Below are positions 17,514 to 24,922 of a DNA stretch of 26,165 bases, in pieces. Position 1 is the first letter of the stretch, and every line of letters begins with the position of its first letter. Under the pieces are notes generated by a model that was given only the letters and a program-made list of their open reading frames with translations, searched no databases and was not told where the DNA came from. Source of the stretch: CAYJPK01 sp964372035 (GTDB taxonomy: Bacteria; Desulfobacterota; Desulfovibrionia; Desulfovibrionales; Desulfovibrionaceae); contig CAYJPK010000027.1 of NCBI GenBank assembly GCA_964372035.1, positions 1 through 26,165 of the forward strand, given 5' to 3'. The translations under genes and the position numbers were made by a program.

Positions 17514-17564
17514 AAGAGTTGTTTATTATTCTAGTTTTCTAGTTTTATTGACAACTCTTTTTTT
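17514..17564 (+). terminator. Intrinsic terminator after ftsZ
   Basis: AAGAGTTGT (17514-17522) pairs perfectly with ACAACTCTT (17551-17559), followed directly by TTTTT. The 28-base loop holds a second small hairpin, CTAG-TTTT-CTAG (17531-17542). Stem and U-tract are those of a rho-independent terminator, although the stem is AT-rich. Its 3' arm also carries the -35 of the next promoter. Confidence 0.75.
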
Positions 17565-17576
17565 AGGTGTTATTTC
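17548..17576 (+). promoter_or_regulatory. Promoter for the type I secretion/LapG locus
   Basis: TTGACA (17548-17553) is a perfect -35 element. After 17 bases comes TATTTC (17571-17576), preceded by TG and one base (17568-17570), an extended -10 arrangement that compensates for a weak hexamer. The -35 lies inside the terminator 3' arm. TTCTAGTTTT repeats (17529-17546) lie just upstream and their complement AAAACTAGAA (17578-17587) covers the expected start, so an operator or alternative RNA fold is possible. Confidence 0.6.
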
Positions 17577-17609
17577 TAAAACTAGAAACACTGTGAATTA
17601 AGGGAAGAT

Positions 17610-20600
17610 ATGCTAAAAAATAATGATAAAATGGCAAACAAAGAGAAAAATCTTAACGCCAACGATAGTTCAGGTGGTCTAAATACTGTTGCGAATAAAG
17701 AAAAAATCGCTACAGGGTCTAGTGTTGCATCAAAAAATTCCAATATTGTAAATTCATCGAGCGGTGGTTTTGCATCTACTAGTTTAGAAAAAAAATCTGC
17801 AAGTGCAGATAAAAAATCTGAAGTTGATGATAAAACTCGGGCTGAGTATTATAAGCTTTATGAAGAAATGAAAAAGGCTAATGCTGCTAAGAAAAATGAG
17901 CAAGAGAAAAAAGAAGATGCAGGTGCTAGTTTTTATCAAAAATATCAAGATCTTAAAAAATCAAGTGAGGCAAAAATAACTGGACAAGATCCTAAGGCTG
18001 CTCTTAATAGTCCTAATACAACTACAAGTAAAGCTGAAAACCCTATTAATCCTATTACAACTGCAAATAAAACTGAAAATACAATTGTAAACAAAAAAAA
18101 TGAAGATAAAAAAGTTGAATCAGTAAAAACTGATGACAAAACAGCTAGTAAAAATGATTTAGCTAACTCTAGTGAAGACAATGATACTCCAATTGAATAT
18201 AATAATTTAGATATTACTTTTGGCTTACTTGGATTTGGCGAAAATGCTTCAAGTTCTGAGAGCGAAAACAAATCTAAAGCTGTTAATGATAGTATATCTG
18301 TCGGTGGTCATGATATGCTTGGAAGTTTGCCGCCTTCAGTTCAACAAGCAGTTGCTGTTGCTAAAATCATGGAAGAGGCTGACAAGCCAATAGACAAACT
18401 GACTGACAGTACTGATAATAAGGCTCAGTTTCATGATGCTGTTTCTGGGGTTGCTAAAGATGTTGAGGAAAAAATCACATTGTCCAATAGTGGCAAGAAT
18501 AAAGTAGAAAAAAGTGAAGAGCAAAAAATTCTTCTTGGGCGTACTGGTCAAAATATAAATGAAGCGCCAAAAGCAGAATCATTAACTCCTTCAGATGTTG
18601 ATTTTATTCCACCTGTCGTACAAAGTTTTGTTACACTCTTTAGGCTGTATGGTAAACAAATTTCAGGAACGCACTTTTTAACTACTCTCGGAAATAGTGT
18701 TCCTTCTGTGACTTCATGCCGGCGTGCAGCACATGAGCTTGGTCTTGAGTCAAATCTATTATTCCGTGAAAATATTGCTGATATTTCTTCTTTAGTTTTG
18801 CCTTGTTTGCTAATTTTGAATAACCAAGGAACTTGTGTTTTACAATCTTTTTCTGAAGAAGGTAAAATAAAAGTAATTATGCCTGAACATGGCAATGATG
18901 AAATGGAAATTGAAGTAGAGAAGCTTCAAGAACAGTATTCTGGTTATGCTATGTTTGTTAGTCTGGCTGCTCGAGCAGATAGACAGCTTCGTCCAATTGA
19001 AGCAACTCAAGAGCGTAGTTGGTTTTGGGACGTAATTCATCACTTTGGTCCTCTATATCGCCAAGTTGCAATGATAAGTGTATTGACTAACCTTTTGGTG
19101 TTAGTTGGTCCACTCTTTGTAATGAACGTATATGATAGGGTAGTTCCAAACTTAGCCTTTGATACCTTATGGGTGCTTGCAATTGGTGCATTACTAGCTT
19201 ATGTTTTCGAATTTGGGCTACGTATGCTAAGAACTTATTTTACTGAAAAAGCTAGTCATAATATTGATGTTATTGTTGCCACGAGAATAATGCGACACAT
19301 CATTGGTATGCGTTTGCAAGATAGACCAGCGACGAGTGGTGCGCTTATAAGCCATATGCGTGAATTTGAAAGTTTGCGTGATTTTTGTAGTGCTAGCACG
19401 CTCTTAGCCTTGGTTGATGTTCCGTTTTTATTCATGTTCTTATGGGTAGTTTATTTTATTGGCGGAATCTTAGTAATCTTACCTCTACTTGCAATTGTAT
19501 TCTTGTTAGTTGTTGTACTATTTTTGCAATATTCAGCAAGACGTGCAGCAACAGCAGATGTGCAAGGGACAGTTGAGAAAAATGCTCACTTAGTCGAAAT
19601 TGTAACTGGTGTTGAAGCAATTAAAATGGCATCAGCTCAAAATCGTATGTTGCAAATTTGGGAAAAAATTTCAGGGCATTGCGCAGAAAATACTGAAAAG
19701 CATAAGATGATGACAACTTCAGTCACAACAACATTCTTGTTTGCTACACAATTAGTTAGTGTCACTCTTATTATTTGGGGTGTTTACTTAATCAGCCAAA
19801 AGCAACTTAGTGTTGGTGGATTGATTGCAAGTAATATCTTGGTTGGTCGTTGTATGTCTATTGTTGTGCAATTAGCAGGACTTACAACAAGAATTCAGCA
19901 TGCAATTGTTGCTATGAAAACTTTAAATCAATTTATGGCGCTTAAGCAAGAAGATGTTAATGAGAGCTTGAATGTTGAGTTTGGTCATTTAAAACATGAT
20001 GTTGCCTTCACAAAAGTATCATTTTCATATGGCGATTCACCACTTCCTGCTATTAGCGATTTAAACTTAAATATTCCTGCCGGCACAAAGCTAGGCGTTA
20101 TGGGGCATATGGGTTCAGGCAAAAGCACTTTTAGTAAGTTAGTTGCTGGACTTTATGAGCCACAAGAAGGCACGGTTCGCTTTGGTGGAGTTGATTTACG
20201 TCAGCTTGATATTGTTGAACTTAGAACCCGAATTGGCTACATGCCTCAAGAACCAGTTCTTTTCCATGGTTCAGTGCGTGATAATATTGCACTTGGTACT
20301 CCGTATATTCGTGATCAGCTTATCTTGCGTGCAGCGTATTTAGCTGGTGTTACTGACTTTATTAAATTACACCCAGCTGGATTTGGTATGCAAGTTGGTG
20401 AACGCGGTAATAATTTATCTGGTGGTCAGCGTCAAGCAATTTCGCTTGCGCGAGCTCTTTTGCATGATCCAGATATTATTATTCTTGATGAACCGACAAG
20501 TAATATGGATAATTTCACAGAAGAAATCATTAAGAGACGCTTGCTTCCTGTATTAGAAAAGAAAACTCTAATCATTAATATGCACCGTACAAGCTTGCTT

Positions 20601-20693
20601 TCTCTCGTAGACAACTTATTAATTATTAAAGAGGGTAAATTAAGCATCTACGGCGAAAAAAACAAAGTGATTGCTGCCCTCAACAAGAAATAA
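17610..20693 (+). CDS. LapB-like type I secretion ABC exporter with long disordered N-terminal extension
   Basis: This is the inner membrane ATPase/permease of a type I secretion system, likely exporting a large RTX or LapA-type adhesin from the cytoplasm. Residues ~331-455 resemble a C39 peptidase-like domain that is inactive: no catalytic Cys is at its start and the usual GH is GT (407-408). The membrane domain follows at ~478-765. The nucleotide domain has Walker A GHMGSGKST (832-840), Q-loop MPQEP, signature LSGGQ (936-940), Walker B IIILDE (956-961) and H-loop H992. Residues 1-330 are an extra Lys/Ser/Asn/Glu-rich, probably unstructured region, absent from typical ~720-residue relatives. 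Inside it a short motif appears twice (80-94 and 108-122). AGGGAAG precedes the ATG. Function is inferred from family and neighbours. Confidence 0.92.
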   Translation: MLKNNDKMANKEKNLNANDSSGGLNTVANKEKIATGSSVASKNSNIVNSSSGGFASTSLEKKSASADKKSEVDDKTRAEYYKLYEEMKKANAAKKNEQEKKEDAGASFYQKYQDLKKSSEAKITGQDPKAALNSPNTTTSKAENPINPITTANKTENTIVNKKNEDKKVESVKTDDKTASKNDLANSSEDNDTPIEYNNLDITFGLLGFGENASSSESENKSKAVNDSISVGGHDMLGSLPPSVQQAVAVAKIMEEADKPIDKLTDSTDNKAQFHDAVSGVAKDVEEKITLSNSGKNKVEKSEEQKILLGRTGQNINEAPKAESLTPSDVDFIPPVVQSFVTLFRLYGKQISGTHFLTTLGNSVPSVTSCRRAAHELGLESNLLFRENIADISSLVLPCLLILNNQGTCVLQSFSEEGKIKVIMPEHGNDEMEIEVEKLQEQYSGYAMFVSLAARADRQLRPIEATQERSWFWDVIHHFGPLYRQVAMISVLTNLLVLVGPLFVMNVYDRVVPNLAFDTLWVLAIGALLAYVFEFGLRMLRTYFTEKASHNIDVIVATRIMRHIIGMRLQDRPATSGALISHMREFESLRDFCSASTLLALVDVPFLFMFLWVVYFIGGILVILPLLAIVFLLVVVLFLQYSARRAATADVQGTVEKNAHLVEIVTGVEAIKMASAQNRMLQIWEKISGHCAENTEKHKMMTTSVTTTFLFATQLVSVTLIIWGVYLISQKQLSVGGLIASNILVGRCMSIVVQLAGLTTRIQHAIVAMKTLNQFMALKQEDVNESLNVEFGHLKHDVAFTKVSFSYGDSPLPAISDLNLNIPAGTKLGVMGHMGSGKSTFSKLVAGLYEPQEGTVRFGGVDLRQLDIVELRTRIGYMPQEPVLFHGSVRDNIALGTPYIRDQLILRAAYLAGVTDFIKLHPAGFGMQVGERGNNLSGGQRQAISLARALLHDPDIIILDEPTSNMDNFTEEIIKRRLLPVLEKKTLIINMHRTSLLSLVDNLLIIKEGKLSIYGEKNKVIAALNKK

Positions 20694-20708
20694 TTAACGA
20701 GGTATAAA

Positions 20709-22046
20709 ATGCCAGTATTTGTAGAAGACAATAAAAAACTTGATCAAGTTGACGCCCAGTTTATGGGTGCAAGTGATGCAGCTTGGTATAACCAAGGTGG
20801 TTTTTTACGCTACCTGATGTCATATTCAATTGTAATTTTTATTATAGTTTTTTTAACATGGTCTTATTTTGCAGAAATTGATGAAGTTACTAAGGGCACT
20901 GGTAAGGTTGTCCCTTCTCAGCGTTTGCAATTAATTCAGCATCTTGAGGGTGGAATTTTAGTTGATGTGATGGTAAAAGAAGGTGACAAAGTTAGCACAA
21001 GCCAAAACTTAGCTAGAGTTGATAGTGTTAATGCATCAAGTGTTGTGCGTGATGCTCAAACAAAAATCTGGGAAAATGAAGCAGCTATTTTACGTTTAGA
21101 AGCTGAGCTCAATAATTCTAAAGAGATCGTATTTACTCCTGAATTAATTGAAAAAGCAGGACATATTGTAGAACAAGAAAAAGGTGTATTTGAAGTAAAT
21201 AAGCGTAAAGTTGTTGAAGAAGAAATGCTTTTGGACTTGCAAATAAGACAAAAAGAGCAAGAGCTTAATGAAAGCATAAGTCGTAAGGCAACCTTTGCTG
21301 ATGCATTAGTTTTGGCAGAAGAGAGAGAAAGAAAGACAGCTCCATTAGTAGCAAGAAAGCTTTATTCTGAAATTGACTTTTTGAATTTGAAACAGGAAGT
21401 TGTTAGATTACGAGGTGATTTACGAGCAATTGACAGCTCAATTGGGCAGTTAGAGTCTTCACTTGATGAGGCTGTGCAACGTAAAGAATTAGCGGAATCA
21501 ACTCTTCATACTGAAAAAATTAAAGAAGCTGCCGAGCGCCGCTCAGAGCTTGCATCTTTAAGAGAAACTTTTACTGCAGGTAAAGACCGTGTAATGCGTA
21601 CAGAATTAAGGTCACCTGTTGATGGTGTAGTTAATCGGATTTTGATTAACACTATTGGTGGTATTGTTAAACCTGGTGAAGAAATTATGGAAATCATTCC
21701 ATTTGATGATAGCTTAGTTATTGAAGCAAGGATTAAGCCGTCTGACATTGCATTTATTAGACCAGAACAAAAGGCTGTTGTTAAAATTACAGCTTATGAC
21801 TACGCTATTTATGGCAGTTTTGAGGGTATTGTTGAGCAAATTGGTGCAGATACACTTACAGATGAAAAGGGCGAAAGCTATTACTTAATTAAAGTAAGAA
21901 CAACAAAAAACTCTATAACTTACAATGGTAAAGAACTTGCAATTACTCCTGGTATGGTTGCATCAGTTGATGTATTAACAGGTAAGCGCACTGTTTTAAA
22001 CTTTATACTTAAACCAATTTTGAGACAGGGTAATCCTTCGGCTTAA
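20709..22046 (+). CDS. LapC/HlyD-like type I secretion membrane fusion protein
   Basis: The periplasmic adaptor joins the ABC exporter to an outer membrane TolC-type channel. A cytoplasmic tail of ~34 residues is followed by one membrane helix (35-55). Then comes LQLIQHLEGGILVDVMVKEG, the first half of the lipoyl-like domain, a long alpha-helical hairpin (~110-290), and the second half with LRSPVDGVVNRILINTIGG and the VKPGEEIMEIIP turn. A beta-barrel and a C-terminal ITPGMVASVDVLTGKRTVL block complete the HlyD family layout. The 445 residues are typical. It lies 15 bases after the exporter, with GAGG upstream of the ATG. No TolC gene is in the window. Confidence 0.94.
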   Translation: MPVFVEDNKKLDQVDAQFMGASDAAWYNQGGFLRYLMSYSIVIFIIVFLTWSYFAEIDEVTKGTGKVVPSQRLQLIQHLEGGILVDVMVKEGDKVSTSQNLARVDSVNASSVVRDAQTKIWENEAAILRLEAELNNSKEIVFTPELIEKAGHIVEQEKGVFEVNKRKVVEEEMLLDLQIRQKEQELNESISRKATFADALVLAEERERKTAPLVARKLYSEIDFLNLKQEVVRLRGDLRAIDSSIGQLESSLDEAVQRKELAESTLHTEKIKEAAERRSELASLRETFTAGKDRVMRTELRSPVDGVVNRILINTIGGIVKPGEEIMEIIPFDDSLVIEARIKPSDIAFIRPEQKAVVKITAYDYAIYGSFEGIVEQIGADTLTDEKGESYYLIKVRTTKNSITYNGKELAITPGMVASVDVLTGKRTVLNFILKPILRQGNPSA

Positions 22047-22135
22047 AATTTAATTTGGCTAAGGAATATTTAACTTAAAGCTAGGAATGTGAAGATATTT
22101 CTAAAGTGTAGGTAATTTAAAAAAAAGAAACGATA

Positions 22136-22825
22136 ATGCATAAAAAGTATAGATGTATTTTATCTAGCAGTATAAGATTTACCCTTGTTTTATTATGCAT
22201 ACAAATAATTTTAACTTTGTTTTTAAGTGTTGCAGATGCAGCACAAGCTAAAAGACCTAAGAAAAAAATGGATCCTAGCAAAAATTTGTTTGGAACTGTG
22301 GAATTTAGAAGTAAAATCAAAAGCTTACCTTCTTGGGTTAGTGTAATAGAAAGAAACAAAAAAAATTTTATTTTTGATCCTGGCTCAAAGCTAAATTCGA
22401 AAATTACTTGGCAAGAATTTAGGGATAAAACCCTAAAGCTTTCTAAGTTTGAACAGCTAAAAGCCGTAAATAGATTTTGGAATCAGTGGCCATACAAGAC
22501 TGATAACGAAGTCTATCGCAAACCAGATTATTGGGCTATTCCGAAGGAATTTCGTAAAAATTCTGGTGACTGCGAGGATTATAGTATAGCAAAATTTTAT
22601 ACGTTGCTTGAACTTGGTTGGGATATGAAGCAATTAAGAATTGTAGTTGTAATGGAAACAATTCGCCGAATTGCGCATGCCATTTTGGCTGTATATTTAG
22701 ATAACAAAATTTATATTCTTGATAATTTAAGCCCGAACGTCTTAGAACATACAAGATATAAAAACTATGTACCTCAATACTCGATTAATCATGAAAGTAG
22801 GTGGGTACATGTTAGACCAAAGTAA
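22136..22825 (+). CDS. LapG-like periplasmic cysteine protease (BTLCP family)
   Basis: LapG proteases are calcium-dependent, transglutaminase-like enzymes that cut the N-terminal anchor of surface adhesins and so release biofilms. An N-terminal signal peptide is clear: basic start, hydrophobic core at ~14-31, and a likely cleavage after ADA or AQA near 35-38. The catalytic triad is C146 in GDCEDYSIAKF, H181 in AHAILAVY and D196 in YILDNL. NRFWNQWPYKTD and DYWAIPKEF are further family blocks, and the acidic residues around the Cys are those used for calcium. The 229 residues are typical. An 89-base gap without a visible Shine-Dalgarno precedes the ATG, so translation may be weak. Its neighbours (exporter, fusion protein, receptor) support the Lap-type role; the substrate is not visible. 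Confidence 0.9.
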   Translation: MHKKYRCILSSSIRFTLVLLCIQIILTLFLSVADAAQAKRPKKKMDPSKNLFGTVEFRSKIKSLPSWVSVIERNKKNFIFDPGSKLNSKITWQEFRDKTLKLSKFEQLKAVNRFWNQWPYKTDNEVYRKPDYWAIPKEFRKNSGDCEDYSIAKFYTLLELGWDMKQLRIVVVMETIRRIAHAILAVYLDNKIYILDNLSPNVLEHTRYKNYVPQYSINHESRWVHVRPK

Positions 22826-22846
22826 TTTTATAAATGGAGAGTAATG

Positions 22847-24919
22847 ATGCAAGAAACTGTACGCAAGAATACGAGTTATGTTACACAAAAGAAATATATC
22901 TTATTAGCGTTTTTGTTTTTGCTTCTTTGTGCAGTTGGCATAAGTGTGTTTTCTTCAATGCAAGCATACAAGAGTGCTGAACAAGAAATTGTTTTAGATT
23001 ATGAAGCAACACTTTCAAAAGATGCACGTGATGCAGCTAATGCGATTGTGCTTTGGCGTGATACTGTTGAAGCTCAAGCAAAACGTATAAGTTCATCTGA
23101 ACTTTATCGTCTTTTTGTAAGCGAACTCAATGAATTAGACTCAACAACAATTAGTATTGTTAATGAAATTGAAGACACTGCTGCACTTAATAGTGATATT
23201 GCTTCACTAGCAGAGCAAATTCCGCTTATGCGTAATGTGTTATTGGATTTTATCAACTTTAATGGTTTTACAGATGCACGTATTATTAATGCTAATGGGC
23301 AGAATTTACTTACAGTGCATACTCAACCAAGTGCGAATCAACCAGCTCAAGTAAAGGCTGTTCAAGATTCCATTAATACTTCTAAAATGCGCATTGCTCC
23401 TATTAGACAAACTAATTTGGGTATTACAGCTGATATTGTTGACCCTCTTCAAGCCGTTATGAATGACGAAGAGGTTAAAAAACCAGTTGCTGCAATTTTA
23501 CTTACATTACCAATTGCTGGTCAATGGGGTAAGTTTGTATCTAATGATAATATTAGTGTAGACGGGGCAACAATTCATATTATTCAAAAAAATGGTGCTA
23601 ATTTTGAAGAAGTTAAGGTTCAAAGTATTTCAGCTATCTCAAAAGTAGCTGCTGAGGCACTTAGTTTTGATGATGAAAATGCCATTCCTTTTGAAAAGCG
23701 TATTGCTTTAGATGGAAAGAGTGAAGTTTATAGCACTGGTCTTGAAATTGAACATACTAATTTCTTTGTGATTATCGAGCTTCCAGCTAAAATTATCACT
23801 GATAGTTTAGATGGTGAGCTAACAAGCATCATAGTTGTTGCTACTCTTGCATGTCTTGGATTTATCTTAGTATTACCAGCTTTATGGTGGTTCTTAGTTG
23901 GACGCAGTCAGCAAGCAGCCGCAGCACACTTTGAAGAACTTTATAAAACAATTTCTAAACAAAAGCACTTCTTAGATAGTATCAATATTTCACTTGATAT
24001 CGGTTTGTTCATGGTTGATCGTGATGGTATTATTGACCTTTGTAACCGTGCCTTTGCTGAAGTATTAAAAGACAGTGAAGAAAAACTCACAGGTAAAAGC
24101 TTATTCATGCTCTTTAGAGATGAAAGCAGTGAAAAAATTCTTGAAGCTGTAGGTAAAATTTTGCGTGATGGTAAAACTAATTCTTTTGAGGTTGAATATC
24201 ATCATCAAAATGAAACATACCTTTACCGTGTGACTTTATTCCCGTTCATTGATAATGATGAAGGTTTAATTAATGGTGCAGTTGGTACAATGCAAGATAT
24301 TACTGAGTTTAGAAAGCGTTCTATTCAAGATAAACGTCAACAAATTCAAACAATTACAGCTCTTACACGTGCTGTAGAGGGCGTTGATCCATATCTTGCT
24401 GGTCACTCGCATAAAATGAAAAACCTTGGTCTTTTAATTGCTGAAAATATGAAATTAACTGACGCTGACCTGCAAACAATTTCTTTAGCTGCTGAATTAT
24501 CACAGATTGGTAAGTTGTTCTTATCACATGATATTTTAACAAAAACAGGTAAACTTACAGACGAAGAGCTTAAAGAAATTAAACGTGTACCTGAATATTC
24601 TTACAATATCTTAAAAGATATTAACTTTGAATATCCTATCGCAAGTGCTGTTTATGAAATGAATGAAAGTATGGACGGTAGGGGTTACCCTCGTCATCTC
24701 CAAGGTGATGAAATAAATATTCATGCTCGTATTTTAGCTGTTGTTAATGCTTTCTGTGCGCTTACAAGTCCTCGCTCATACCGTGAAGGTTTATCTGTAG
24801 ATAAAGCGATTGAGATTTTAAGTTCAGGCACAAGCTTTGACAAAAATGTTATTAATGCTTTGAATAATGTATTATCTACTGTAGAAGGTTCAAGTGTATT
24901 AAGATTGAACAAGGTGTAA
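22847..24919 (+). CDS. Membrane receptor with periplasmic domain, PAS and degenerate HD-GYP-like domain; LapD-analogue candidate
   Basis: Numbering is from the ATG at 22844; the ATG at 22847 is preferred because GGAG (22836-22839) lies seven bases upstream. Membrane helices lie at ~19-37 and 328-352, enclosing a periplasmic domain of ~290 residues, perhaps of dCache type. A PAS domain (~372-490) and an HD-GYP-like domain (~500-680) are cytoplasmic; no HAMP is seen. Metal ligands of active HD-GYP phosphodiesterases are lost: the HD pair is S553-Q554, the next His is V582, the HH pair is M606-N607, and the later Asp residues are N635 and C638. H521 and DGRGYP (611-616) remain. It is probably a non-catalytic c-di-GMP or other ligand receptor. 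Adjacency to lapG suggests it controls that protease, as LapD does; this is inference. Confidence 0.85.
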   Translation: MQETVRKNTSYVTQKKYILLAFLFLLLCAVGISVFSSMQAYKSAEQEIVLDYEATLSKDARDAANAIVLWRDTVEAQAKRISSSELYRLFVSELNELDSTTISIVNEIEDTAALNSDIASLAEQIPLMRNVLLDFINFNGFTDARIINANGQNLLTVHTQPSANQPAQVKAVQDSINTSKMRIAPIRQTNLGITADIVDPLQAVMNDEEVKKPVAAILLTLPIAGQWGKFVSNDNISVDGATIHIIQKNGANFEEVKVQSISAISKVAAEALSFDDENAIPFEKRIALDGKSEVYSTGLEIEHTNFFVIIELPAKIITDSLDGELTSIIVVATLACLGFILVLPALWWFLVGRSQQAAAAHFEELYKTISKQKHFLDSINISLDIGLFMVDRDGIIDLCNRAFAEVLKDSEEKLTGKSLFMLFRDESSEKILEAVGKILRDGKTNSFEVEYHHQNETYLYRVTLFPFIDNDEGLINGAVGTMQDITEFRKRSIQDKRQQIQTITALTRAVEGVDPYLAGHSHKMKNLGLLIAENMKLTDADLQTISLAAELSQIGKLFLSHDILTKTGKLTDEELKEIKRVPEYSYNILKDINFEYPIASAVYEMNESMDGRGYPRHLQGDEINIHARILAVVNAFCALTSPRSYREGLSVDKAIEILSSGTSFDKNVINALNNVLSTVEGSSVLRLNKV

Positions 24920-24922
24920 GCA

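Noticed and set aside
18600..18980. Active C39 bacteriocin-processing peptidase in the exporter
   Set aside because: The catalytic Cys and His positions are not conserved, which fits the C39-like domain of RTX exporters instead.
17945..19043. Several - strand open frames opposite the exporter N terminus
   Set aside because: They mirror the low-complexity Lys/Ser/Glu stretch, have no recognisable domain and no initiation signals.
22844..24919. Active c-di-GMP phosphodiesterase
   Set aside because: The HD pair and most other metal ligands are replaced, so hydrolysis is very unlikely despite the GYP motif.
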